Assembly (NCBI GenBank): GCA_027923505.1
Contig: BROI01000032.1
Span: 62,001-126,000 of the forward strand
Direction of reading: 5' to 3'
DNA from: Mayamaea pseudoterrestris
Taxonomy: Eukaryota > Bacillariophyta > Bacillariophyceae > Sellaphorales > Sellaphoraceae
DNA length: 64,000 nucleotides
In this document: positions 51,109 through 61,096 of the stretch, piece after piece
Layout: every line of letters begins with the position of its first letter
Numbering within the stretch: position 1 is the stretch's first letter
Program-made: the position numbers and the translations under genes
The notes under the pieces: generated by a model
What the model was told of the DNA's origin: nothing
Databases searched by the model: none
Seen by the model: the letters and a program-made list of their open reading frames with translations, nothing else

Positions 51109-52190
51109 ATGGTGTTGAGAAATTTATCCGACATTACTGTTGGAGATCCATTCACTCACTCTGGAGGTGCGAAAGCATGGGCGTGTCTGCACGGACACGG
51201 ACATGCCTCATCGTCGGCATTCGACGAACCTGCCGCTCTACTGACTGCCGACTTTACAAAATTCCCACCACAATTAATAATATCAGCGAAACCTGAAGTA
51301 AACACAAATCTCACGCATGTGCTGGCTCGCGTGCTTGCGCAATGGAGTCTTGAACGCTTTCCAGCTCATGGACGTATCCAGCTGCCCGACGGAACAATGT
51401 ACAATCGCGGCATCAAGTCGAATGCTGATATTGAACAGCTGTTTGATTGTCTAGGCGAGGTTGTGGATATGGTTAATTCATTTGGTTCCGTTTTGGGCAA
51501 GATACCGAGGCGGTTGGTCCATGAGCACAACTTACTGCATCGCGGAATTGGCTTGTTTGTCACCAACGCGCCACACTTGCAACCGCACGCCTTGGTCAAG
51601 TCTCGCTGGTATGTGCACCGGCGAGCGTCTACAAAGCGTATCTTTCCGGACTTGTATGACATGTTCGTCGGAGGAATCTCCTTGGCCGGTGAGGATGATC
51701 ATACCACAGCGCTGCGAGAAGTCCAAGAGGAGCTTGGACTGAGTCAAGGGCGCTTGTCGGATCCACTCCTTACGTGCACTGTCTGTACAGACTACAATCG
51801 ATGCTTTGTAACCTTGTTTGCCTATCATATAAATCCGGGCGAAGAGTCGATCCGCTGGCAGGAGGAAGAGGTCGCTTGGGGTCAGTTTTGCTCCTATCCG
51901 ATCATACAAACGGCAGCTGACGCTTCCATAAAGCGGTTGATTGAGCGAAGAGCTTGGCCTGGCCGATATTCTGCTCTGCATTCCACAACAAGCATACCCG
52001 ACCCTGATAAGGCTGGAGTTTGCGACTGGGAGGCTTGGGATTTCGTTCCCGACGGACTCCTTGTGGTACGTGATATACGATGTCTTACTGCTCTGTGATA
52101 TTGTGGATCTCATTGTCACCTTCTTTGTTACAGTGGGAGGCATGGCTGGAGTATCAAAGCAAACTCATGCATGAAGCTGACATTAAATGA
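51109..52190 (+). CDS. Nudix hydrolase
   Basis: Exons 51109-52065 and 52134-52190; the 68-nt intron (GTACGT, TTTGTTACAG) is in phase 0 and replaces a spurious ending with WEAWLEYQSKLMHEADIK, giving 337 residues. The Nudix box near 187-212 reads GGISLAGEDDHTTALREVQE and ELGL, matching GX5EX7REUXEEXGU. The N-terminal part resembles the domain preceding Nudix in Tnr3-like proteins, and the ending FVPDGLLVW is typical of Nudix folds. Such enzymes hydrolyse nucleoside diphosphate-linked substrates; thiamine diphosphate derivatives are one option. The start is uncertain because a leader in another phase lies upstream. Confidence 0.8.
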
Positions 52191-52463
52191 TATACGTCAA
52201 AAATTTGGTGTTGTATAGCCAGCATCCAGGCAGCCATAGTCCGTCGACAGGGATCGGTTTGCCCTGACCATTAGCACTTCTCCTATCTGCGCCAACTGTA
52301 AACGTGATTGTATTGCTAGCGTAGGTGAAATGATTCCAGAGTTCCATGATTAAAGCGCAGCAATACATCTACCAGCTTGTGAGCGTTTCAAGTGTTGGGG
52401 CAAACGCTCGTCACCTACTATACAGCCGCTTGACAGCTTAAACTCATTGTCTACTGTTAGAAG
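52191..52463. other. intergenic, 273 bp
   Basis: 3' flank of the Nudix gene; nothing recognised. Confidence 0.4.
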
Positions 52464-52720
52464 CTAGATCCCATTTTGCCGCAACATAGAATACAAGGAC
52501 TGTATTGCAATCAATCGGCCCATCACACAAGCAAATCCAGTCTTGGTGGTTAGCAAACTTGCGTCAGCCGTGACTCATCTCGCACGAATAAAATCGTTCC
52601 GTTGGCTTTCACATCGGCGGCGGTCGCTCGGAAGGAGTCGTCGTCGGCGTTATGAAGCTGAACGAAGAGAACCGCATCAAGTCTTGGCGTCTCCAATTCG
52701 TTCAAGGGCGGAAAGGCCAT
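52464..52720 (-). CDS. possible small spliced gene, 65 residues
   Basis: The ATG at 52720 lies in a strong context (aagaaATGGCC). Exon 1 (52720-52559, 54 codons) reads MAFPPLNELETPRLDAVLFV and continues acidic and helical. An intron at 52500-52558 (59 nt; GTTTGC, AATACAG) would join it in frame to 52499-52464, coding SLYSMLRQNGI. Without splicing the frame ends one residue after RLTQV. I recognise no family. The intron is shorter than the others here and the donor is weak, so this is a candidate only. Confidence 0.3.
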
Positions 52721-52925
52721 TTCTTTGAGCGTATATAGGCAAACATTAAGACTTGAATAAAGAGACGGAAGGCATCGCTGCAAAAGTATTCAAAAGACAA
52801 GGTGAATCGACTCGCTCAAAAAAGGCCTTGCTTCTTTTTCACTTGCATCCAGCCTCTGCAATCTACAACTAAACAACGGAACAGCTGCGGCATCAAGGTT
52901 TACAACTAATTAAGCAAACTTCATT
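52721..52925. promoter_or_regulatory. intergenic, 205 bp, upstream of RRHGS gene
   Basis: Presumed promoter of the plus-strand gene at 52926 and of the possible small gene. A tatata-like run occurs near 52733. Confidence 0.35.
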
Positions 52926-55900
52926 ATGCCGAACAAGATTCACATTGAGAGAAGCGACGGCCGCGAGCTCTGTCCACTTTATGGAAACAGCAGTACGCAA
53001 AAGTTTTTATCGTCGCTCGCTGCAACTACATGCTCGACTTCCTCGTCCTCCATTTTCCTGGATTCGCTCGCGCATCTCGAAAACAGTTGCGTCCGACCTT
53101 TGCGATTTGAAAGCGAAAGCGAATATTTTTCGGGAGGATCGGGCAGCGCGGAGCGAAGCAGAAAGAAGCTTGGAGCGTCTGACGCTGACAAGGAAGATGA
53201 CATGCTTGCCGTTTTGCTGCGGCATTCATCACCGACAGCTTACAAACGAGCTTTGCAATTACAAAATCCCATGCTTGGAAGCAAGGCGCCGCTACATGAT
53301 AGTACTGCGACGGAGACGACTCAGACCTACCATGGCCAAAGTCAGCAATGGCATGATGACCACGATGAAAGCTTGGTGCTTCGGAAGATTACTTCGCCAA
53401 CATCATCATCGTCTGAGTTGGCAAACAGCATCGTATTGCCTCGTACTTTGGCAGATCCTCACGCATCGGATGACGATCAGGCGATTGTCGAGGAAACGCA
53501 ACATCGCGAAGGTATTTGGGTGGTAAGCGAAGAAGGAAGTACTGCGAATGATATGAATGAGCTGCACTCTCCACACGGCAATGATGAACATTCGCAACAA
53601 AGCAACGAGCATTGCCCATATACGGTTGCTGAACTGCATGATGCTTCTCGTGCTGTAACAGAAGCTGCAGCGTGTGTAGATGCAACTCCGAAAGTACGAC
53701 GCCGCGGATCGCATTTCATGAATTTGACTCCGGCATCAGGACAAGTAACTCAAACGCACGACGAGTCAACGTCTCATTTAAGTGCATGTGCTTGTACAGT
53801 CAACGCCAACAAGCCACGAGCACGACGGCATGGATCGGATATTATGACGATGCAAATGGAGTCGCCTGCGGCTCCGATCGATGCGGGGCTGCATCCTGCA
53901 ACGCCTTTTGTTGATGTTACAGCCACCAACCCCTTGACGCCAACGTCACAGATAAATCAACTAGAAATCGTGGACATGGAAATGGAAAATGTATGCGACA
54001 ACTCACTGCCAGGACATCAAGAGCTGACATTTGATAAACAGCACGCTGCAATTAACCAACTGATCAACAAGCAGGTAGAGAATTTGACTGATGGGCGTCA
54101 GCTGCAAACACCTGCAACAGCAGAGCTAATTTCAGAAACAAAGAAACGGCCGAGGCGACATGGATCGAACATGATGACAATGCAGATCGATTCTCCTGTA
54201 GTTGATGGCGTGTCAGGAAGTGCAACATTTAATACTCCAACAATGCGGACAGGTAAACCGAACGCACGACGGCATGGCTCAAACATGATGTCGATGATTA
54301 CTGCGCACGTGATGTTTTCGTCTGATAAGGCATCACCTGCGACGAAAACTACTACCGAAATGAAAACTCCGACGACGCATCGTCGACCAAGACGACATGG
54401 TTCAAATATCATGACCATGGTGAACGATTCGGCAGAGGTAGAAGACACAAATTATGACAAAGTGATGACATCGGCTGAAAAGGAATCACAGGCAAAGCAA
54501 AACAAAATAGCTGCAGCAGCTTTGCGAGACAGTCTTGAAATTGAAACGCAGGCGAAATCGCCTGCCGAATGCGACTTCAGTATGCCAATCGAGCGTGCAG
54601 TTACATCTCTAGTCAATCAGGAGATGCAAGGGGCAGTCGAGAGTCAGCACAACTTTCTGGACGAGCTACTAGGGCATACCTTTGAGGAACCTACCGGTAG
54701 AGTGACTCGAGACTTATTATCTTTGGGTGACGAAGGATACGGCAATACGCCCGAGCACAAATTGCTGGTCGCGCATGACGATGCATTTGAACTTGACGAC
54801 GAAGGCAACATTTTCCGTCTCCTGGAGGAACAACAAAAGGAGCGAGCAAAGATTTGGGCATCGCCAATACAAGTGCCAGACGTTGACTCTGTATTGACAA
54901 ACAATAATGCCAGGCCAGTCTTTCGCCAACCCAAAACGGCTGACAAATATACCAAAACCTTTTGCGTGTCAAAAGTAGAGCAAGATTCACCGCAAGAAGC
55001 AAACACGGCAATACAAAATGAGGGCGCGCCTATAAAGCGCGTGAAATTCGGACTAAGCGAAGTGCGAATCTACGGGCTTGCTGTCGACAGTCCACGTGGT
55101 CCCATCTCGTCGTCAAAAACGTTGCGAAGCGGTCGTTCCAAGCGGCACGTTGTTGAATGTCCACTTACATTGGACTGGGCTTACGCCTCGCGCACCATTA
55201 CCTACCCCGCTCTGGAGCTTGGCTATACAAGCTACTTCTGTAACAGTCGTTTGAAACCATTGTCAGTGCACAAAAGACGTTTGCGGGTTGCTGCGGTGAA
55301 TGGCTGGAGCTGGGAGGAGCTCCGTTTAGCGGAAGCTAAAGCGTTATCCCAGCATGCAGTTGATTTGATCAATGCATCTTCGAAATGGAAGCTGCTTCCC
55401 AACAAGCACTGGCATTATCAGCATTGTGCTGCGGATGTTCCACCCGACGACGATCGCTGGTGCGACCTTGCTGATTTCGCTGACACGCCTCCAGTCGACA
55501 GAAGCCGCCACGAGGAAGCAATAGCTTCTGAAATCACAGAATGGAAGCGAGTCGTCTTACCTGGTGCAACAACGTCTCAGTCAAGCTGCGTGTATAGCTC
55601 GGACAATGGTCTTGATGCCGAAATCCAGGATTTGGTGCGTCTTTTCAAGCTGAATCAAGAGAGTGTTGCTGATCTTGACTTCAATCGTAGTGAATGGCAG
55701 GTCACCTCATTCGATGAAAATGAAGCTGATCATTGCTCAGAAACTGCAGACGGCAGTCAACATAGCTTTGGCGAGTCTCTTTATTGGAATGCGCTATTAA
55801 ACCATCAAACGGATGCTACTAAATGCACGAGCAAACCCGGTGAAATTTTGTCGCATCAGCCCACGCTGCTGGACAGTTTGGATAGTCACTACCGCTTGCA

Positions 55901-56234
55901 CCAAGGTGGGCGGGTTGCGATTGCAAGGGATGGTGTTTTCCGGCGCCACGAACAAGTCGCGACGACGGAACAAACGGAGTCGCACTTGTCCGCTGACGAG
56001 CCAGCTTCTGTCATTCCCTTCGAGCTGGTCCCTTTTGCGAACATGGACGGCCTTCAGTTGACAGAAGGGCGAGGGATGCCTGACCGACGCGATTTGATCG
56101 TTCCGCCAAAGGTGGCTCTAGTGATGACTACGAACGATTCCGGTCTCGAGGAAGAGTCGAAGGCTGGAACTGATACTTGTTGCATTATCGAGCCACGTCG
56201 AGCGCGAAGACGAGCAGATGCACATGATATATAA
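52926..56234 (+). CDS. protein with five RRHGS repeats and unnamed C-terminal domain
   Basis: 1102 residues, single exon, ATG at 52926. Five copies of a short motif, consensus PRARRHGSNIMTMxxxSP, lie near residues 255, 296, 408, 445 and 485, separated by low-complexity spacers. Each holds R-R-x-x-S, a typical basophilic-kinase site. From about 704 to 800 runs the same ordered segment as in the 40822 gene: RVKFGLSEVRIYGLAV, PLTLDWAYA, RRLRVAAVNGWSWEELRLAE. The C-terminal 300 residues are acidic and variable, ending in PRRARRRADAHDI. Function is unknown; a phosphorylated scaffold is an inference. Confidence 0.7.
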   Translation: MPNKIHIERSDGRELCPLYGNSSTQKFLSSLAATTCSTSSSSIFLDSLAHLENSCVRPLRFESESEYFSGGSGSAERSRKKLGASDADKEDDMLAVLLRHSSPTAYKRALQLQNPMLGSKAPLHDSTATETTQTYHGQSQQWHDDHDESLVLRKITSPTSSSSELANSIVLPRTLADPHASDDDQAIVEETQHREGIWVVSEEGSTANDMNELHSPHGNDEHSQQSNEHCPYTVAELHDASRAVTEAAACVDATPKVRRRGSHFMNLTPASGQVTQTHDESTSHLSACACTVNANKPRARRHGSDIMTMQMESPAAPIDAGLHPATPFVDVTATNPLTPTSQINQLEIVDMEMENVCDNSLPGHQELTFDKQHAAINQLINKQVENLTDGRQLQTPATAELISETKKRPRRHGSNMMTMQIDSPVVDGVSGSATFNTPTMRTGKPNARRHGSNMMSMITAHVMFSSDKASPATKTTTEMKTPTTHRRPRRHGSNIMTMVNDSAEVEDTNYDKVMTSAEKESQAKQNKIAAAALRDSLEIETQAKSPAECDFSMPIERAVTSLVNQEMQGAVESQHNFLDELLGHTFEEPTGRVTRDLLSLGDEGYGNTPEHKLLVAHDDAFELDDEGNIFRLLEEQQKERAKIWASPIQVPDVDSVLTNNNARPVFRQPKTADKYTKTFCVSKVEQDSPQEANTAIQNEGAPIKRVKFGLSEVRIYGLAVDSPRGPISSSKTLRSGRSKRHVVECPLTLDWAYASRTITYPALELGYTSYFCNSRLKPLSVHKRRLRVAAVNGWSWEELRLAEAKALSQHAVDLINASSKWKLLPNKHWHYQHCAADVPPDDDRWCDLADFADTPPVDRSRHEEAIASEITEWKRVVLPGATTSQSSCVYSSDNGLDAEIQDLVRLFKLNQESVADLDFNRSEWQVTSFDENEADHCSETADGSQHSFGESLYWNALLNHQTDATKCTSKPGEILSHQPTLLDSLDSHYRLHQGGRVAIARDGVFRRHEQVATTEQTESHLSADEPASVIPFELVPFANMDGLQLTEGRGMPDRRDLIVPPKVALVMTTNDSGLEEESKAGTDTCCIIEPRRARRRADAHDI

Positions 56235-56560
56235 TTCGACTATGAAAGACCTTTTCTACTGGTAGATATATCTGTTTGGTTGTGAAATTTAGATGCAACT
56301 ACTGTATGAATCCAGTTTACAGTTAGATTAGACATGTCGAGCTGCAATGGTTATGACTCGGATGGTCATTTCACCTAGGCGGGACTGCTTGAATGAGGTG
56401 GGCAATACTGTTTCTTCAATGACGAGAGTGAAAATACAGAAAGGTGGCCCTTTGGGTCATTTTGCTTGGTTGTTGCGACTGCTGATGCCTCGTCGTCGTC
56501 GAGCCGATCACCCTCCTGTTGCTACCAGAGACGTCCATCATCTTATTTGTGGATCAGAGT
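56235..56560. other. intergenic, 326 bp
   Basis: Between two plus-strand genes. The reading frame of the next gene runs back into it without an ATG. Nothing else is seen. Confidence 0.4.
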
Positions 56561-59314
56561 ATGGAGACAAAGCTGGACGCAGCAGTGAAGAGTAGCACTA
56601 AAGAAATTTTCAATTATCATTCGGAACAACCAAAAACCCCTGTAGCGTCGTCCCCACTTTCGGCCTCACTTCATTTCGTGCGCACCACTTCCATTGAGAC
56701 ACCGACGGCTCGAGGCTTTCTCCGGTCTCTCAGCGACGATTTGCCAGTCTTCAAGAGTCCTTCAAAGAAGCGTACTGCTCGGAAAAGCTTGAAGGAAATT
56801 CTCGGAGAAGAGCCTTACAGTCCTTGTTCCGGTGACGATAGTTCCGCCTGCTCTGCTCCTGCACACTTTCAACGCTACAGTCCGAAATCGACTCTTTTGC
56901 TGTCTACTACAAGTCATACCTTTCGAAGCAGCGTGGCGGAACGATTACGGAGTAAATTGATTGATCAAGAAGGAGCAATTGTGGCGAAAAAAGACCATAC
57001 ATTGAGCGACATCAATCCACAGAAACAGCAACACCATCAGAATCAATCTACAATCATGACGAGCTCGGACGAATCGAAACAAGCCGCTCCATCCAGTCTC
57101 AAGGAACGTATTGCAATGTTTCAACAGGGAGCAGAGAAGAAACAAGCAGTCATAAAGGACAGTTCCAGATTCAAAATGCAACCCAGTCGACGCAACAGCA
57201 AGGACGCTTTGGATGATTCTGAACCAACAGCGCAGGCGACACCCGACAAGACAGCATCGGAAACAAAAGTACCTACGTTGAGACGGACTTCGGGCGAAGG
57301 AGCAGGTGTAGCTGACGCGGTGAAAAAGTTGCAGGCGCGCAATAATTCTTCATCGACTCAGCCTAACGACCAACTGCACGACAGTGACGAAAGTCAAGAC
57401 GAATCGGCACCCAAAAAGCGACTGTCACAGTCTTATCTCAATAGTACGGACCATTCTGCTCGAAATGGCTCCGTTCCTTTTGGTGCAATGTATACCAAGC
57501 CCTCCGTCGCGCCGTCGTTTATTGCTAATGACGCTGGAGCCGAGACAGATGATGCCAGCGTTGTCATTGAAACGGACGAGCAAAGATTACAACGAAAAGC
57601 ACGGCGCCTCGCGGACAGGGAAACGCCTGACTTAAAAGATACCAATGCACCAGGAGGAGGTAGTTTGAGCTCGGATGATGAGTCTATAGCACCCGATCGA
57701 CAAAGACGCGCAGGCAAGCGAAAAGTCAAGCTGAGAGCACGTGATTTAGGTCTCACCGAAGCGGAGCTAAAAAGCTTGAGCCCACAAGAGCTGCAAGAGA
57801 ATATTAAAAAATGGAAGAAAGAGCATCCGAAAGCGGGCGATGAAGAAGATACAACGGAAGACGGTAAAACCAATTCTAATGGAACAGAGCGTGGTCGGGG
57901 GCGTGAAATCGACAACAAAGTGCAGCCACGTAGTCGAAGTCGAGCTGATGTCAAACGGCGAGCCAAGTCGGTTACTCGGCGACCATCTTGCAAAAGTACG
58001 ACTGCCGACGAAGAAATTGAAACAAGCCAGCAAAATTCGACTCGCGGAAGGAGCCAAACAATTAATGAGTCTGATGGTGCGACACAGATATCCGAATCGC
58101 CTCGACGACGGACTGCGAGTCGCCGGCGTAGCTCCAGAGCTGGCTTAATGGATGACGAGGATAGATCAGTGGGGAGTACTTTGACGTCGAGTGCGCCACG
58201 AAGACGAGAAAGGAGCACCACTCGTAGAAAGTCTGGAGCAGCATCTGTTGTCTCGTCAGCCGAAAGTACCTTATCCAAAACAAGAAATACTGCGCGGAGT
58301 AAGTCCGTTGGGCGTACAAGATCTTCAGATGGGCCATCCGCGCTCGGTGCTGCATTAGACAAGGTTTCATCGCATGGTGACTCGAAGAAAAAGATGGACT
58401 CTGGCAGGGACGATACAGAACCAAGCCGTCGTCGGAGCAAGTCCGTAAGCCATTTCTCAGACAAGTCTCGCGGATTAAAAGAACCGTCCAGTCCTTCATC
58501 TTCTCGTGATGACCGAAGATTATCAGCAGACCGCGATTTGCAAGCGTCGCGGCACAGAGAAAGGTCTCGGCGTGCATCTCCGGATAAGTCGCCAGCAGGT
58601 TCTCATCGCCGTTCTCGTTCAAGTGCACCATCATCGCGGCGCAGCAGCAGCAGCAACGATGCTCCGCAGTTTAAGCCCGCTGCCCTTGCGACGTTTGATG
58701 CGGACGCTCTTCAACTGGATAACGTTATATCTTCCAAAAGTGAGTCACCGGTTGGCCGCCATGAACGTAACCGCAAGGAAGGCAAGAAAGAAATTGACAC
58801 GTTCCATGTGAAGCCCCAAAGGGATGCACCGTTGCCTGCCTCTCCCGATCAATCTGATTCCCCGGGCCGCAAGATAACGCGCACAATCTCAGACATGTCA
58901 CCAACGAAGCTTGGCATTCATGCGTTTAAGAAGATACGAGGTGTTTTTGGGACAAAGAGTGGGGAAAATTTCATGGATCAACTAGAAAGTCCCTTGAGCA
59001 GTCCTGTCAAGACCTCTGGCCGTCAGCCTGTCCGCAGTAAATCAGGAGATTCAATATTTGATGCGATTTTTACCGATGAAGGCGCAAAGACTTTTCAAGA
59101 TATTCCACAACGGGGCGTCCTGCGACAGCCTTCTGGTGGCATTGATGCATTTGATGATGAATTAGATAATCGGCGGAAAGGAAGCCGTCGGGGCACGGCG
59201 AAAGATGCACCGCAAACATCGGCGGAAGTTAAAACCATTTTGAAAACTGGCATATCAGAGGAGCAGCTGCAAATGTTGGAAGCAGCTGGATATTCTATAG
59301 CGAAGAGAGGATAA
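56561..59314 (+). CDS. Arg/Ser-rich basic disordered protein, unknown function
   Basis: 917 residues from the ATG at 56561 (METKLDAAVKSS). It is rich in Ser, Arg, Lys and Asp with many RRRS/SRRRSSR clusters in the middle (about 440-720), like RS-type or microtubule/RNA-associated proteins. Ordered islands are SLKERIAMFQQGAEKKQ (about 180), a helix RARDLGLTEAELKSLSPQE (about 390), KLGIHAFKKIRGVFGTK (about 780) and the C-terminus SEEQLQMLEAAGYSIAKRG. The middle island resembles one in the protein at 26574. No enzymatic domain is visible. A cytoskeletal or RNA-processing role is possible but unsupported. Confidence 0.6.
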   Translation: METKLDAAVKSSTKEIFNYHSEQPKTPVASSPLSASLHFVRTTSIETPTARGFLRSLSDDLPVFKSPSKKRTARKSLKEILGEEPYSPCSGDDSSACSAPAHFQRYSPKSTLLLSTTSHTFRSSVAERLRSKLIDQEGAIVAKKDHTLSDINPQKQQHHQNQSTIMTSSDESKQAAPSSLKERIAMFQQGAEKKQAVIKDSSRFKMQPSRRNSKDALDDSEPTAQATPDKTASETKVPTLRRTSGEGAGVADAVKKLQARNNSSSTQPNDQLHDSDESQDESAPKKRLSQSYLNSTDHSARNGSVPFGAMYTKPSVAPSFIANDAGAETDDASVVIETDEQRLQRKARRLADRETPDLKDTNAPGGGSLSSDDESIAPDRQRRAGKRKVKLRARDLGLTEAELKSLSPQELQENIKKWKKEHPKAGDEEDTTEDGKTNSNGTERGRGREIDNKVQPRSRSRADVKRRAKSVTRRPSCKSTTADEEIETSQQNSTRGRSQTINESDGATQISESPRRRTASRRRSSRAGLMDDEDRSVGSTLTSSAPRRRERSTTRRKSGAASVVSSAESTLSKTRNTARSKSVGRTRSSDGPSALGAALDKVSSHGDSKKKMDSGRDDTEPSRRRSKSVSHFSDKSRGLKEPSSPSSSRDDRRLSADRDLQASRHRERSRRASPDKSPAGSHRRSRSSAPSSRRSSSSNDAPQFKPAALATFDADALQLDNVISSKSESPVGRHERNRKEGKKEIDTFHVKPQRDAPLPASPDQSDSPGRKITRTISDMSPTKLGIHAFKKIRGVFGTKSGENFMDQLESPLSSPVKTSGRQPVRSKSGDSIFDAIFTDEGAKTFQDIPQRGVLRQPSGGIDAFDDELDNRRKGSRRGTAKDAPQTSAEVKTILKTGISEEQLQMLEAAGYSIAKRG

Positions 59315-59401
59315 ACTGGAACATCGCGAACATATATGTCAAGGATAGTCATTAGTAAGAGCGTACGTTTTAGCGAGGCGTCATTAGCTTAACATACTTA
59401 T

Positions 59402-61096
59402 TTAAGACATATTAGTCTTGCCGCCGTCAATGATTTTCGCAAACACGTTGCCTTCCTGTACAGAACGACTTATCCGATTTTCGTTTCTTCTCGATGCCGC
59501 GTGAGCTTTATTCAGTGACACTAGCGATTGTACCGATCCTCGTGAACCCACCGATTCAGATAGTAATCCCGCATTTCCAATACGTCGCAGATAGGAGAAT
59601 GAGTTGTTGCGCTTCATCCGCATGCCGCTTGTGGAAGTCAGTTCTACCTCTGCAAAGTCAGCCAGCAAGGCAACATGGTAGGCAAAATGGCCATACGCTG
59701 ATGAATATGGAAGCTTGTCCATCATTGTCAAAATATTCGCGTTGTCAAAATTGTCGTGCAATATGTCTCTTAACTCATTCACGCGAACAACAAGTAGTGT
59801 TTGGCTATGAATAGGTGAAGCGTCTACCTTGTCGGTTCCATTGAAATCAGCGTAAGTCACTTCGTGAATTTGAGCAGCAGCAGCAGCATGCTTCTGCTCG
59901 ATACGCTGATGTAGCAATTCAAGTAGTCTCTTCAATTCAGTCTTTGTGAGCATGGCTGCCAACAATGTGGTGAGGCTGCGTTCAAATCGCTTAAACCCAA
60001 GGAACAATGAATGCTTTTGCTGAGTACCACTGAGCGCGACGGATTGAGTGCGCTGTGATCGATTCTCCAGTAAATCGTTTGTTGGTTGCCCAAATGCAGC
60101 AGTCGCGGCGATGTCCTCAATCGAAATACCAACGCTTGTGTCGATAGTTTTATGAAACTGAACAAACTCTTGAGGTAGTAATTGTCCAGCACTCGGTCGC
60201 TGCCGATGGCGGTACGTCAACAGACTTTCGAGTAGCTCATGAAAAGAGTCTGGCAAATCATTTGGTAGATTGGGTAACTCCCGAAGCTTCCGGCCCTTGT
60301 CGGACTGTAGTATGTTGAATGCTTTTTGTAGCTGGTCCGCTGGATAACCAGCGACAAGCACATAGAGCGTTACACCGACACTCCAAACGTCCGTTCTATC
60401 CGTGTAATGGCGCTGAAACATTTCTGGACTACTATAGAATGCGGACCCGGCGTACGTTGTGTGCCATATCAGCCCATCGCCTGCCGCATTTGATTGTTCG
60501 CCCCCTGAGGCCTTTCCCTTGTCCAGACAACCAGATCCAAAATCAATTAAGCGTAGCTCTGCCGTCGGTGACTGATCCATGAACATGCAGTTCTCTGGCT
60601 TGATGTCGCGATGAATCACATGATGCTTGGAGCAATGGTTCACTGCCGACAATATCTGAAAGGCGATGCGCGAAACATCCTCGGTACGTAGCTCTTGATC
60701 AAGGTGCGTCGCCACCAAGTACTCCATCATTTCACCGCCGCTGCAGTACTCGGTGACGAGAGAAAGACTCCGAGGCGACTCGTATATTGCAACTAGTTTC
60801 AAGCAGTAGCATTCGCCTTTGAGCTCCCTCAGCATGTCGACTTCGCCCTTGAGAATGTGAGGCTTGATGGCCGAAAGTAAAACATTGTCTTTGAAAACGA
60901 CACCCTTTCGCAAAATTTTGCAGGCCAGCGCCGGACTCGCTGGTTTGGAAACATCATGCACTAGCTTGACTGTTCCAAATTCGCCTTGCCCAAGCAACAT
61001 GTCCTCCAAGTAGCGCTTGTGATAGTCAGTTTCATTGCCGTCGGCATTTTCAAGCAAATTCCGCGAAGCACTAGGTGACGAGAAACAGGAGCCCAT
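59402..61096 (-). CDS. N-myristoylated CAMK/CDPK-like protein kinase
   Basis: 564 residues, single exon, ATG at 61096. The start MGSCFSSPS fits N-myristoylation at Gly2 and palmitoylation at Cys4, predicting membrane attachment. Kinase domain about 30-300: GQGEFGTVKLV, LACKIL lysine, HRDIKPENC, LIDFGSG and AGSAFYSSPEMF, followed by DVWSVGVTLYVLVAG, a CDPK/CAMK pattern. The C-terminal region has helical pairs (KTELKRLLELLHQRIEQKH; VNELRDILHDNFDNANIL) where CDPKs carry EF hands, but I see no intact calcium loop. It may be a calcium-independent CDPK relative. Ser-rich tail. Its stop lies 88 bp from the stop of the Arg/Ser-rich gene. Confidence 0.85.
   Translation of the reverse strand: MGSCFSSPSASRNLLENADGNETDYHKRYLEDMLLGQGEFGTVKLVHDVSKPASPALACKILRKGVVFKDNVLLSAIKPHILKGEVDMLRELKGECYCLKLVAIYESPRSLSLVTEYCSGGEMMEYLVATHLDQELRTEDVSRIAFQILSAVNHCSKHHVIHRDIKPENCMFMDQSPTAELRLIDFGSGCLDKGKASGGEQSNAAGDGLIWHTTYAGSAFYSSPEMFQRHYTDRTDVWSVGVTLYVLVAGYPADQLQKAFNILQSDKGRKLRELPNLPNDLPDSFHELLESLLTYRHRQRPSAGQLLPQEFVQFHKTIDTSVGISIEDIAATAAFGQPTNDLLENRSQRTQSVALSGTQQKHSLFLGFKRFERSLTTLLAAMLTKTELKRLLELLHQRIEQKHAAAAAQIHEVTYADFNGTDKVDASPIHSQTLLVVRVNELRDILHDNFDNANILTMMDKLPYSSAYGHFAYHVALLADFAEVELTSTSGMRMKRNNSFSYLRRIGNAGLLSESVGSRGSVQSLVSLNKAHAASRRNENRISRSVQEGNVFAKIIDGGKTNMS

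Noticed and set aside
57433-58464. 343-codon open frame antisense to the Arg/Ser-rich gene
   Set aside because: Open antisense frames are expected opposite Arg/Ser-biased codons; the plus-strand frame is longer and continuous.
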